Source: Paraoerskovia sediminicola
GTDB lineage: Bacteria; Actinomycetota; Actinomycetes; Actinomycetales; Cellulomonadaceae
Length of the DNA: 64,000 nt
Reading direction: 5' to 3'
NCBI RefSeq assembly: GCF_030296575.1
Contig: NZ_AP027729.1
Coordinates: 434,001-498,000, forward strand
Positions 1-9,109 of the stretch are shown here, one piece after another. The position numbers were made by a program, and so were the translations under genes. How positions within the stretch are numbered: the stretch's first letter is position 1; each line of letters opens with the position of its first letter. The notes beneath the pieces were generated by a model. The model ran no database searches, had not been told where the DNA came from, and saw only the letters and a program-made list of their open reading frames with translations.

Positions 1-110
1 TTCCAGGGCCGGACCAGGCCGCACTCCCGCCACAGCGAGACGACCTGCTCGACGTCCGAGTCCTCGATGTCCGTGATCGCGACGTCGGTGAGCTCGACGG
101 GCACCGTCAC
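1..110 (-). CDS. GNAT family acetyltransferase, N-terminal fragment
   Basis: Only the first 36 codons are present; the gene runs off the left edge. The translation starts VTVPVELTDVAI and contains LWRECGLVRPW, which resembles the beginning of YpeA-type GNAT N-acetyltransferases (L-W-x-x-C-x-L-x-R-P-W). The acetyl-CoA binding motif lies outside the window, so substrate and activity cannot be judged. The GTG start overlaps the stop of the upstream guaB3 gene in a GTGA arrangement, which fixes the start and suggests translational coupling. Family assignment is by recognition of this N-terminal motif only. Confidence 0.6.
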   Translation of the reverse strand, partial: MTVPVELTDVAITDIEDSDVEQVVSLWRECGLVRPW

Positions 111-1230
111 CGCGGCTGGTAGGGCGAGATCACGACCTCGACCCGCTGGAACTCCTTGAGGTCGGAGTACCCGGTCGTGGCCATCGCGCGCCGCAGGGCG
201 CCGACGATGTTGAGGGTGCCGTCGGCCTGGCGACCGGGACCGAAGAGGACCTCCTCGAGCGTCCCGGCCGTCCCGACGCGGACACGCTCACCACGCGGGA
301 GCTGCGGGTGGTGCGCCTCGGGGCCCCAGTGCCACCCCTGCCCGGGGGCCTCCTCGGCGCGCGCGAGCGCGGCACCCAGCATGACGGCGTCGGCGCCGCA
401 GGCGACGGCCTTCACGAGGTCGCCGGAGTGCCCGACCCCCCGTCGGCGATGACGTGCACGTACCGGCCGCCGGACTCGTCGAGGTAGTCGCGGCGCGCCG
501 CCGCGACGTCCGCGACCGCGGAGGCCATGGGCGCGTGGATGCCGAGCGAGACACGCGTGGTGTGGGCGGCCCCGCCGCCGAAGCCGACGAGGACGCCCGC
601 GGCGCCCGTCCGCATCAGGTGCAGCGCGGCGGTGTAGGTCGACGCACCGCCGACGACCACCGGCACGTCGAGCTCGTAGATGAAGCGTTTGAGGTTGAGC
701 GGCTCGGCGTTGCCGGAGACGTGCTCGGCGGAGACCGTCGTGCCGCGGATGACGAAGAGGTCGACGCCCGCATCGACCACGCTCTGGTAGTGCTCCTGCG
801 TGCGCTGCGGCGAGAGCGCCCCGGCGACGGGGACGCCCGCCGCGCGGATCTCGCGCAGCCGCTCCGTGATGAGGTCGGGCTTGATGGGCTCTGCGTAGAC
901 CTGCTGCATGCGGCGGATCGCCTCGGTGGGCTCGAGGTTCGCGATCTCCGCGAGGATCGGCTCGGGCGACTCGTACCGGGTCCAGAGGCCCTCGAGGTCG
1001 AGGACGCCGAGCCCGCCGTGCCGGCCGAAGTCGATCGCCGTCGCGGGGCTCATCACCGAGTCCATCGGCGCCGCGATGATCGGCAGCTCGAAGTGGTAGG
1101 CGTCGATCTGCCACCCGACGGACACGTCCTTCGGGTCGCGGGTGCGCCTCGAGGGCACCACCGCGATGTCGTCGAACGAGTAGGCACGACGCCCACGCTT
1201 GCCTCGGCCGATCTCGATCTCGTTGCTCAC
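107..1230 (-). CDS. guaB3: GuaB3 family IMP dehydrogenase-related protein (frameshifted in this sequence)
   Basis: TIM-barrel protein of the IMPDH/GMPR superfamily, about 374 aa when the reading frame is restored; cellular role of GuaB3 is not firmly established. It lacks the CBS pair found in GuaB. The N-terminal part (VPSRRTRDPKDV, PIIAAPMDSVMSP) runs to VIADGG; the rest (VGHSGDLVKAVACGADAVMLG to the end) is in another frame. One C lost from the six-C run at 436-441 explains the break. The loop that carries the catalytic Cys in GuaB (GSICTTR) reads GAAHTTR here, so Cys is absent, as I recall for mycobacterial GuaB3. GTG start; a TAGGCT hexamer lies six bases upstream. Confidence 0.85.
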
Positions 1231-1236
1231 GCGGTC

Positions 1237-1242
1237 AGCCTA
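1237..1242 (-). promoter_or_regulatory. -10 element of guaB3 (leaderless)
   Basis: TAGGCT on the minus strand ends six bases before the GTG start. It fits the actinobacterial TANNNT -10 consensus and the spacing predicts transcription starting at or next to the start codon. No clear -35 is seen. Confidence 0.5.
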
Positions 1243-1378
1243 CCGGTCGGCGGGCCCTCGACCTGGTTGTCGGTGCCTCCTGGGAGAGTCGTTCCCGAGG
1301 GTCGGACGAGGCGACGCCGGACCGGCGGCAGCAGCGGAACCTGGCCGCGCGACAGGACGGAGCGAGGGCGTGAGGGAC

Positions 1379-2122
1379 ATGGGTTCGAGGGACACGGGTT
1401 CGAGCGGTGGGGGCTGGACGAGCGGTCCGCTGATCGGGTTCGACACCGAGACCACCGGGGTCGACGTGACGACCGACCGCGTCGTCACGGCCGCGCTCGT
1501 GCTCCGCGCGCCGGGGCGGCCCGCGTCGTCCCGGACCTGGTTGATCGACCCGGGGGTCGAGATCCCCGCCGAGGCGGCCGCCATCCACGGCATCACGACC
1601 GCGCACGCCCGCGCGCACGGCAGCGCGCCCGCCCCCGCGCTCGACGAGATCGCCGACGAGATCGTGGCGGCGCTGCGCGCCGACACCCCGGTCGTGGCGT
1701 ACAACGCGGCGTTCGACCTGTCGATCCTCGACGCCGAGCTCCGCCGGCACGCGCTGCCGACGCTGCGCGAACGGCTGGGGCACGAGGTCGGGCCGGTCAT
1801 CGACCCGCTCGTCCTGGACCGCGCGCTGGTGCGCAAGCGGTACGGCAAGCGCCGGCTCGGCGACCTGTGCCTGCACTACGGCGTCACCGCCGGCGCCGGA
1901 GGGCTCCACTCGGCCGACGTGGACGTCGAGGCGACGCTGGACGTGCTCGCGGCGATCGTCGCGGACCACCCCTGGGTCTCGACGAAAGACCTTGCCGAGA
2001 TCCACCGCTTCCAGGTCGGCGCACACCGCACGTGGGCCGACGACTTCAACGCGTGGCGGCGGCGCCAGGGCTTCGAGGGGGCCGGCGCGTCCACGGCGTG
2101 GCCCTACTACGACCTGGTGTGA
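1379..2122 (+). CDS. DEDDh-type 3'-5' exonuclease (DnaQ/epsilon-like)
   Basis: RNase T/DnaQ-fold exonuclease of 247 aa. The first acidic motif is FDTETTG near residues 21-27 (D22, E24), the second is AYNAAFDLSIL (Asp), and the third is [14 protein letters not shown], giving the DEDDh set needed for two-metal catalysis. Stand-alone proteins of this type act in DNA repair or RNA/nucleotide turnover; the polymerase-bound epsilon role is not implied. The start is ambiguous: ATG at 1379, or GTG at 1370 with GGAG seven bases upstream. It is divergent from guaB3. No partner gene is adjacent. Confidence 0.8.
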   Translation: MGSRDTGSSGGGWTSGPLIGFDTETTGVDVTTDRVVTAALVLRAPGRPASSRTWLIDPGVEIPAEAAAIHGITTAHARAHGSAPAPALDEIADEIVAALRADTPVVAYNAAFDLSILDAELRRHALPTLRERLGHEVGPVIDPLVLDRALVRKRYGKRRLGDLCLHYGVTAGAGGLHSADVDVEATLDVLAAIVADHPWVSTKDLAEIHRFQVGAHRTWADDFNAWRRRQGFEGAGASTAWPYYDLV

Positions 2123-2198
2123 CGAAATATCACGGACGGCATGGGATCGTCGGCAGATGTTGTGAAGGAGGCCCGAGACACGCCTGAGACCATGTCAT

Positions 2199-2218
2199 GT
2201 ATCTCATCGCTGAGATAC
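2199..2218. promoter_or_regulatory. palindromic operator upstream of the XRE-MurA fusion
   Basis: Perfect inverted repeat: GTATCTCA (2199-2206), four-base spacer TCGC, TGAGATAC (2211-2218). The right arm overlaps the putative -10 hexamer TACGGT at 2216-2221 and the palindrome fills the -35/-10 spacer. The downstream protein begins with an XRE helix-turn-helix, so autoregulation by that domain is the simplest inference. Confidence 0.6.
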
Positions 2219-2221
2219 GGT
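2216..2221 (+). promoter_or_regulatory. -10 element of the XRE-MurA gene (leaderless)
   Basis: TACGGT ends six bases before the ATG at 2228. No Shine-Dalgarno sequence is visible, in keeping with a leaderless transcript. It overlaps the right arm of the 2199-2218 palindrome. Confidence 0.5.
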
Positions 2222-2227
2222 GCCGCC

Positions 2228-3766
2228 ATGACGATCACCGAAGAGGCTCCGCAGCACCTCGCCCAGGTCGGCGCACTGATCCGCGGCGCGCGCCAGCACC
2301 AAGGTCTGACCCAGGCCCAGCTCGCCGACCGCTTGGGCACGAGCCAGAGCGCCGTGCACCGCATCGAGCAGGGCGCCCAGAACATCAGCCTCGACATGCT
2401 CGCCCGCGTCAGCGACGCGCTCGCGGCCGACATCGTCACGATCGGCGCGCCCAAGCACGCCCACCTGCGGGTGACGGGCGGCCAGACGCTCTCGGGGGCG
2501 ATCCGGGTCAACTCGTCGAAGAACGCCGCCGTGGCTCTGCTGTGCGCGTCGCTGCTGAACCGCGGTCGCACGACCCTCCGCGACGTGGCGCGCATCGTCG
2601 AGGTCGACCGCATCCTCACCGTGCTCCGCAGCATCGGGGTCAGCACGAGCTGGTCGCCGAACGGGCGCGACCTCGTGATCGTCCGGCCCGCGCACCTCGA
2701 CCTCGACGCGATCGACGCCGACACCGCGCGCCGCACCCGCTCCATCATCATGTTCCTGGGCCCCCTCCTCGGCCTCGAGGACACCTTCGCCCTCCCCTAC
2801 GCCGGCGGCTGCGACCTGGGGACCAGGACCGTCGACCCGCACATGAGCGCGCTGCGCCACTTCGGGCTCGAGGTGACCGCGACCTCGGGCAACTACGACG
2901 GCACCGTCGACCGCACGCGGGGGGACATCACCGTGGTGCTGACGGAGCGCGGGGACACCGTCACCGAGAACGCGCTCATGGCCGCCGCGCTCCACGACGG
3001 CGCCACCACGATCCGCAACGCGAGCCCGAACTACATGGTCCAGGACCTCTGCTTCTTCCTCGAGCTCCTGGGCGTGCGCATCGAGGGCATCGGCACGACG
3101 ACCCTCACGGTCCACGGCGTCCAGGAGATCGACACCGACGTGGAGTACGCCGTCTCGGAGGACCCGGTGGAGGCGATGAGCCTGCTCACGGCAGGAGTCG
3201 TCACGGGCTCCGAGATCACCGTCCAGCGCACGCCGATCGAGTTCATGGAGATCGAGCTCACGACGCTCTCCGAGATGGGTCTGCGCTACTCGCTCTCGGA
3301 CGAGTACGTGGCCCGCAACGGCCGGACGAGGCTCGTGGACATCACCGTGCACCCGAGCGAGCTCGTGGCCCCGCGCGGGACGATCCACCCCATGCCGTTC
3401 CCCGGGCTGAACATCGACAACCTGCCGTTCTTCGCCGTGATCGCCGCGTGCGCGACCGGAAGCACCCTCATCCACGACTGGGTGTACGACGGCCGGGCGA
3501 TCCACCTCACCGACCTCACCCGCCTGGGCGCCAACGTACGGCTGCTCGACTCGCACCGGCTCGACGTCACGGGCCCGACCCGCTGGTCCGGCGCGGAGGT
3601 GAGCTGCCCGCCGGCGCTGCGCCCCGCTGTCGTCATCCTGCTCGGCATGCTCGCGGCCAAGGGGACGTCCGTGCTCCGCAACGTCGACATCATCGCGCGC
3701 GGCTACGAGGACCTGGCGGCCCGCCTGCGCGAGCTCGGTGCGCAGATCGAGACGTTCCGGGACTGA
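2228..3766 (+). CDS. XRE helix-turn-helix fused to UDP-GlcNAc 1-carboxyvinyltransferase (MurA-like)
   Basis: 512-aa two-domain protein. Residues about 10-68 form an XRE HTH (LIRGARQHQGLTQAQLADRL, TSQSAVHRIEQG). Residues about 75-510 match MurA, which transfers enolpyruvate from PEP to UDP-GlcNAc in the first committed peptidoglycan step. Conserved MurA residues are present: Lys-Asn in NSSKNAA, Cys and Arg in GGCDLGTRTVDPHM, Asp in NIDNLPFF, and ARGYEDL near the C-terminus. The Cys rather than Asp at the active-site loop predicts the fosfomycin-susceptible form. The upstream ATG at 2141 is rejected because it would read through the operator. It may be an active second MurA, a sensor of cell-wall precursors, or both. 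Confidence 0.88.
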   Translation: MTITEEAPQHLAQVGALIRGARQHQGLTQAQLADRLGTSQSAVHRIEQGAQNISLDMLARVSDALAADIVTIGAPKHAHLRVTGGQTLSGAIRVNSSKNAAVALLCASLLNRGRTTLRDVARIVEVDRILTVLRSIGVSTSWSPNGRDLVIVRPAHLDLDAIDADTARRTRSIIMFLGPLLGLEDTFALPYAGGCDLGTRTVDPHMSALRHFGLEVTATSGNYDGTVDRTRGDITVVLTERGDTVTENALMAAALHDGATTIRNASPNYMVQDLCFFLELLGVRIEGIGTTTLTVHGVQEIDTDVEYAVSEDPVEAMSLLTAGVVTGSEITVQRTPIEFMEIELTTLSEMGLRYSLSDEYVARNGRTRLVDITVHPSELVAPRGTIHPMPFPGLNIDNLPFFAVIAACATGSTLIHDWVYDGRAIHLTDLTRLGANVRLLDSHRLDVTGPTRWSGAEVSCPPALRPAVVILLGMLAAKGTSVLRNVDIIARGYEDLAARLRELGAQIETFRD

Positions 3767-3773
3767 CCGGACC

Positions 3774-3803
3774 CGTCACCGGGAGCCTGCGCTCCCGGTG
3801 ACG
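3774..3803. terminator. bidirectional terminator hairpin
   Basis: Perfect 13-bp stem (3774-3786 with 3791-3803) and a CTGC loop, placed between the convergent XRE-MurA and guaB genes. No T-run follows, as is usual in GC-rich actinobacteria. Confidence 0.85.
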
Positions 3804-3808
3804 CGGTC

Positions 3809-5347
<1,539 letters not shown>

Positions 5348-5377
5348 CGGCCGCGGCGGGGGCCGGTTCACCCGCGA

Positions 5378-6658
5378 TCAGCCGACGGTGGCGAGGACCT
5401 CGTGGAGCAGCCCTGTGAAGCTGCGCACACGCAGGACGTTCGTGGCGAGCGGGAGCTCGGCCTCGACCGCGTCGTGGGAGAGCCCGACGAAGATCGGCAG
5501 CTCGGGGTTCGCCTCGTGGGTGGCGTCCACGACGTCGAGGACCGGGCGTTGCAGCGACGTGACCGCGACCACCGCGGCGGGCCGCACCATGGTGACGATC
5601 TCGAGGGAGCGGTGCGTGTTGGCCGGCCCCGTCACGATCTTGGCCGTCCCGCCACGAGACTCCAGGGCGGCCGCGAGCGCGTGCGCGGCGAGGGGCAGAC
5701 GCTCCTCCGGGGCGACGAAGATGAGGACGATCCGCCGCATCCGGGACGGGTGGTTCGCCGGGGGCGCGCCGGCCGCGACAGCGATCGCCTCGCGCTCGCG
5801 CGCCGACCTGCGCAGCGCGTGCAGCGTCGCGTTGGCGAGCAGGACCACCGGGTCCTCCCCGGGGCCGGCGAGGACCGTCCGCTCGCGCAGGCGCCGGAAC
5901 GCCGGGTCCACGAGGTTCGGCCACCACACGCCCGGGTCCGTCTCGGCGTCGATGTGCAGGAGCTCGTCGCAGAGGTCCTGGTCGTAGGCGATCGCGGCGT
6001 CCACGATGTCCGAGACCGACGGCGTGTGGGACGACGGAGCGTTGGACGGCGCCTGCGGGGCGCCGCGCCCGCGAGCGCCGTCGGCGCCGACGCCCGGCTC
6101 GGACCCGGGCGTCGGGAGCGCACGGAGCCGGGGGCGGCCAGGGGCCGACGGATCGGCGGCGCGCGGAGGCGCATCCGCGGCACCGACCGGCGCGAGACCG
6201 GACCGCCGCGCGCGGCCGGTGTCGCCGTCGGCTGCGTCGTCACCGGCAGGATCGGCGTCGCGGTCGGACGCGTCCCCGCGCTCGGACTTCTGCGCGGCGT
6301 CCTGGGGCTGCCCGGCGGCCCGCACGGCCCCGAGCATGCCGCCGCCGTCGCCCCAGGGGTCGATCTCGCTCACGTCGGCCTCGAGCGCCGACGCGGCGGC
6401 GTCGACCGGCGCGACGCCCTCGATCGTGAGCCCGCGCATGACGAGCAGCCGGGCGACGTCGTCCCCCGTGTACCGGCGGTGGGATCCGGCGGTGCGGCTC
6501 GACGGGCCGAGCCCGTAGCGCCGGTCCCAGGTGCGCAGCGTCGCCGGGGCCACCCCCAGGCGGCGGGCGACGGCGGCCACCGTCAGCGAGTGCCCGAGGG
6601 CACCCGAGTCCGTCCCACCACCGTCGCCGTCGCGAGAGGTGGGATCGGGAGGTGTCAT
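5378..6658 (-). CDS. MerR family regulator with a C-terminal cobalamin-binding-like domain
   Basis: 426 aa. An N-terminal MerR DNA-binding domain (LTVAAVARRLGVAPATLRTWDRRYG, SHRRYTGDDVARL) is followed by a low-complexity linker rich in Ala, Gly and Pro, a helical segment (RERTVLAGPGED, NATLHALRRSARERE) and a C-terminal Rossmann-like segment (IVLIFVAPEERLPLAAHALAAALESRGG). The layout resembles CarH/LitR photoreceptor or B12-dependent repressors, but the D-x-H-x-x-G cobalamin ligand motif is not seen, so B12 binding is doubtful. It is divergent from the WhiD-type gene, and TGAACA half-sites lie between them. The likely target is the shared control region. A CACAAT hexamer lies six bases before the ATG. 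Confidence 0.82.
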   Translation of the reverse strand: MTPPDPTSRDGDGGGTDSGALGHSLTVAAVARRLGVAPATLRTWDRRYGLGPSSRTAGSHRRYTGDDVARLLVMRGLTIEGVAPVDAAASALEADVSEIDPWGDGGGMLGAVRAAGQPQDAAQKSERGDASDRDADPAGDDAADGDTGRARRSGLAPVGAADAPPRAADPSAPGRPRLRALPTPGSEPGVGADGARGRGAPQAPSNAPSSHTPSVSDIVDAAIAYDQDLCDELLHIDAETDPGVWWPNLVDPAFRRLRERTVLAGPGEDPVVLLANATLHALRRSAREREAIAVAAGAPPANHPSRMRRIVLIFVAPEERLPLAAHALAAALESRGGTAKIVTGPANTHRSLEIVTMVRPAAVVAVTSLQRPVLDVVDATHEANPELPIFVGLSHDAVEAELPLATNVLRVRSFTGLLHEVLATVG

Positions 6659-6664
6659 GCCTCG

Positions 6665-6670
6665 ATTGTG
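6665..6670 (-). promoter_or_regulatory. -10 element of the MerR gene (leaderless)
   Basis: CACAAT on the minus strand, six bases before ATG at 6658. It deviates from TANNNT at the first base, but the spacing matches that of neighbouring genes. Confidence 0.35.
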
Positions 6671-6740
6671 CCGAGCGTGATGACCCGCTGCCACCGCACC
6701 CCGCACCTTCTGCACGAATCGTGATGGGGCGGCCGCTGGG

Positions 6741-6792
6741 TGAACAAGGGCTGAACAGTCGAAGTTGTTCAGAACTGCCCCTTGAACAACTT
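6741..6792. promoter_or_regulatory. TGAACA repeat operator between MerR and whiD
   Basis: Four copies of the half-site TGAACA lie here: direct copies at 6741-6746 and 6752-6757 (11-nt periodicity) and a perfect 10-bp inverted repeat, 6762-6771 with 6783-6792. The last copy overlaps the -35 of the whiD promoter. CarH-type MerR proteins are known to bind 11-bp-spaced repeats, so the adjacent MerR protein is the best candidate ligand; this is inference. Confidence 0.6.
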
Positions 6793-6810
6793 CTGCAACG
6801 CTTGTAGGTT
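6782..6810 (+). promoter_or_regulatory. whiD promoter
   Basis: -35 TTGAAC (6782-6787), 17-bp spacer, -10 TAGGTT (6805-6810). The ATG at 6818 is seven bases beyond the -10, predicting a leaderless transcript. The -35 lies inside the TGAACA inverted repeat, so an operator-bound protein would block it. Confidence 0.65.
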
Positions 6811-6817
6811 TACCGCC

Positions 6818-7099
6818 ATGACAGAGATCTCGAGGTTGCCCGGTCCGGTGATGGAGCTGTGGGAGTGGCAGTACCAGGGGTCCTGCCGCGACCAGGACGA
6901 CACCCTCTTCTTCCACCCGGAGGGCGAGCGCGGGTCGACCCGTCGCCGCCGCGCCGAGGCCGCCAAGGCGATCTGCCACGCGTGCCCGGTCATGATGCAG
7001 TGCCGCGAGCAGTCGCTGCGCGTCCGGGAGCCGTACGGCGTCTGGGGCGGGCTCTCCGAGGACGAGCGCAGCGCGATCCTCGCCCAGCAGGCGGGCTGA
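6818..7099 (+). CDS. whiD: WhiB family iron-sulfur regulator, WhiD/WhiB3 type
   Basis: 93-aa WhiB-like protein. The four Fe-S cluster cysteines are C23, C53, C56 and C62 (SCRDQDD, AICHACPVMMQC), followed by the GVWGG turn at 74-78. The opening SRLPGPVMELWEWQYQG and the FFHPEGERG segment match Streptomyces WhiD and mycobacterial WhiB3 rather than WhiB1. WhiB proteins bind the primary sigma factor region 4 and sense redox state or NO through the [4Fe-4S] cluster. Position next to guaB and near groES also mirrors the Streptomyces whiD locus. The upstream in-frame ATG at 6782 lies in the promoter and is rejected. Confidence 0.9.
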   Translation: MTEISRLPGPVMELWEWQYQGSCRDQDDTLFFHPEGERGSTRRRRAEAAKAICHACPVMMQCREQSLRVREPYGVWGGLSEDERSAILAQQAG

Positions 7100-7113
7100 C
7101 CCCGCGAGAACGC

Positions 7114-7150
7114 CGAAGCCCCCGCGACCATCGAGGTCGCGGGGGCTTCG
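7114..7150. terminator. bidirectional terminator hairpin
   Basis: Perfect 15-bp stem (7114-7128 with 7136-7150) and 7-nt loop between the convergent whiD and groES genes. Confidence 0.9.
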
Positions 7151-7164
7151 TGATGTCGAGAGCG

Positions 7165-7461
7165 TCAGCTCACGACGACGGCGAGCACGTCGCGCGCCGA
7201 GAGGACCAGGAGGTCCTGGCCGTCGTACTTGACCTCGGTGCCGCCGTACTTGCTGTAGATGACCTTGTCACCCACGGCGACGTCGACGGGGACGCGGTTG
7301 CCGTTGTCGTCGACACGGCCCGGGCCCACGGCAAGGACCTCGCCCTCCTGGGGCTTCTCCTTGGCGGTGTCCGGGATGACGAGACCGGATGCGGTCGTGG
7401 TCTCGGCCTCGAGGGCCTTGACGACGATCCGATCCTCGAGCGGCTTGATGGAGACCGACAC
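7165..7461 (-). CDS. groES: co-chaperonin GroES (Hsp10)
   Basis: 98-aa co-chaperonin that caps the GroEL folding chamber. It begins [20 protein letters not shown] and has the mobile-loop region [19 protein letters not shown] and a C-terminal [23 protein letters not shown]. The GTG start at 7461 has a strong GGGGAGG six bases upstream; longer in-frame starts extend into the leader. groEL is not adjacent, so this is a stand-alone groES, with groEL presumably elsewhere. Control is by the CIRCE element and promoter at 7610-7651. Confidence 0.97.
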   Translation of the reverse strand: MSVSIKPLEDRIVVKALEAETTTASGLVIPDTAKEKPQEGEVLAVGPGRVDDNGNRVPVDVAVGDKVIYSKYGGTEVKYDGQDLLVLSARDVLAVVVS

Positions 7462-7609
7462 GTCGGACCTCCCCTTTCGCGAGAGAACTGCAACGGATGG
7501 GGCCGCACTCCCTGGACCGGCCGCCGTCGCGGGGGTCGACCTGCCTGGGTGGTGCACGGGGCGACGCTGCGTCGACGGCGGTGCCGCCGGGCCGCGTGAC
7601 CCACGGTCA

Positions 7610-7639
7610 AATCTAGGCGCCTGATTAGCACTCGGTCAA
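7610..7639 (-). promoter_or_regulatory. groES promoter
   Basis: On the minus strand, -35 TTGACC (7639-7634), 18-bp spacer, -10 TAGATT (7615-7610). The -35 sits in the spacer of the CIRCE element. This gives a leader of about 140 nt. Confidence 0.65.
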
Positions 7640-7651
7640 CACGAGTGCCAG
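7625..7651. promoter_or_regulatory. CIRCE operator (HrcA binding site)
   Basis: TTAGCACTC (7625-7633), nine-base spacer, GAGTGCCAG (7643-7651). This is the 9-N9-9 CIRCE architecture with one arm identical to consensus and the other differing at two positions. HrcA is the known CIRCE repressor; hrcA is not in this window. Confidence 0.9.
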
Positions 7652-7729
7652 CGTTCCGCCGAGGGCGCAGAGAGACGTCCCCGAATGCCTCGCGGACCTC
7701 CGCCGACCTGCCCGTGCAAGGATTCTCGG

Positions 7730-8997
7730 ATGGATGCCGAGGCCGCTGACTCCCTCACCAAGCTGCTGCACCCCGACGGCTGGGCCCTGCTCAACGCGCT
7801 CCCCCGTACGACGAGAAGCAGGCGATGACCCTGGCTGCCGGGCTGCGCGCGCAGGGCGTCGACCCCGGGCTCGCCGCCGCCGCGATGACGCAGTCCCGGC
7901 TGCGCGCCAAGGGCCGCGAGAAGTTCGGCGAGTTCGCGGCCGGGATGCTCTTCACCCAGGCGGGCCTGGAGCAGGCGACGCGGCTCGTGGTCGCCGCCCG
8001 GCACGCGCAGCGCTACGTCGGCGCGGGCGTCACCCACGTCGCCGACCTGACCTGCGGGCTCGGCGGCGACGCGATGGCGTTCGCCGGGTCCGGCCTGCGG
8101 GTCCTCGCGACCGATGTCGACGAGCCGACCGCCGCCCTCGCCACGGTGAACCTGCGTCACCAGCCCGAGGCCGTCGTCCGGCACGGGGACGGGCTCGCGC
8201 TCGACCTGGCCGCCGAGGGCGTCGACGGCGTGTTCGCCGACCCCGCGCGGCGCACCCGCTCCGGGTCGCGCGTCTTCGACCCCCGCGCGTACGCGCCGCC
8301 GCTCGACGCGGTCTGGGCGCTGCGGGACCAGGTGCCCGCCGTCGGCATCAAGGTCGGCCCCGGGATCTCGCACAACGGCCTTCCCCAGGACGCCGAGGCT
8401 CAGTGGGTCTCGGTGGACGGGGACGTGGTCGAGGCCGGGCTGTGGTTCGGCCCCCTCGCCCCGGACGGGCCGGGGCGGTGTGCGCTCGTCCTGCGCACGG
8501 TCCGCGAGGACGACGGCGCCGGGCAGACGGTCGCGCGCACCGTCGCGCAGTCCGTGCGGCAGGACGCCGGGTCCCCGGAGGTCGTCCCGGACGCGGGAGG
8601 GGTCGGCGCCTACCTCTACGAGCCGGACGGCGCGGTCGTGCGCGCAGGTCTCGTCGCCCACGCCGCGCTCGCCCTGGGCGGGCGGCTCGTGGACCGCACC
8701 ATCGCGTACGTCACGACCGACTCCCCCGCCCCGGTCGGGCCGAACGGCCTCGGCGCGGGCCTCGCGACCGGGTACCGGGTCCTCGACGTGATGCCCTTCG
8801 GACTCAAGCGGCTGCGCGCCTACCTGCGCGAACGCGACGTGGGCCGGCTGACGATCAAGAAGCGCGGCACCGCTGTCGTGCCCGAGCAGCTCCGCAAGCA
8901 GCTCGACCTCAAGGGCTCGCAGGAGGGCACGATCGTGCTCACGCGGGTCGGCGGCGCCCAGCAGGTCATCGTGGTCGAGCCGCTCACCGGCAGATGA
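7730..8997 (+). CDS. class I SAM-dependent methyltransferase with THUMP-like domain (frameshifted in this sequence)
   Basis: About 422 aa when restored. The first 25 codons (MDAEAADSLTKLLHPDGWALL..) read into CGT ACG; the remainder (YDEKQAMTLAAGL.. onwards) is in another frame. One C missing from the five-C run at 7801-7805 restores the family sequence NALPPYDEKQA. The Rossmann SAM motif is VADLTCGLGGDAMAFAGSG, with FADPARRT at the catalytic loop position. The C-terminus (LTIKKRGTAVVPEQLRKQL) matches the THUMP-like domain seen in actinobacterial homologues. The substrate is unknown, presumably RNA. It is transcribed away from groES. Confidence 0.8.
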
Positions 8998-9109
8998 GCG
9001 CGGGGCCCGCGTCCCTCGGGGCCGCGAAGACCGCGCGTCGACCGTAGGCTGACGGCGAGCCCCGCACGGGGTTCCCGCAAGCCCTGGCCAGCACGCGAGA
9101 GGACCGTCC

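Noticed and set aside
2141-2227. Longer N-terminus for the XRE-MurA protein (ATG at 2141)
   Set aside because: It would translate the palindromic operator and -10 region; the HTH domain aligns from ATG 2228.
6782-6817. Upstream start MNNFCNACRF for whiD
   Set aside because: The codons coincide with the -35, spacer and -10 of a well-formed promoter, and WhiD homologues begin near SRLPGP.
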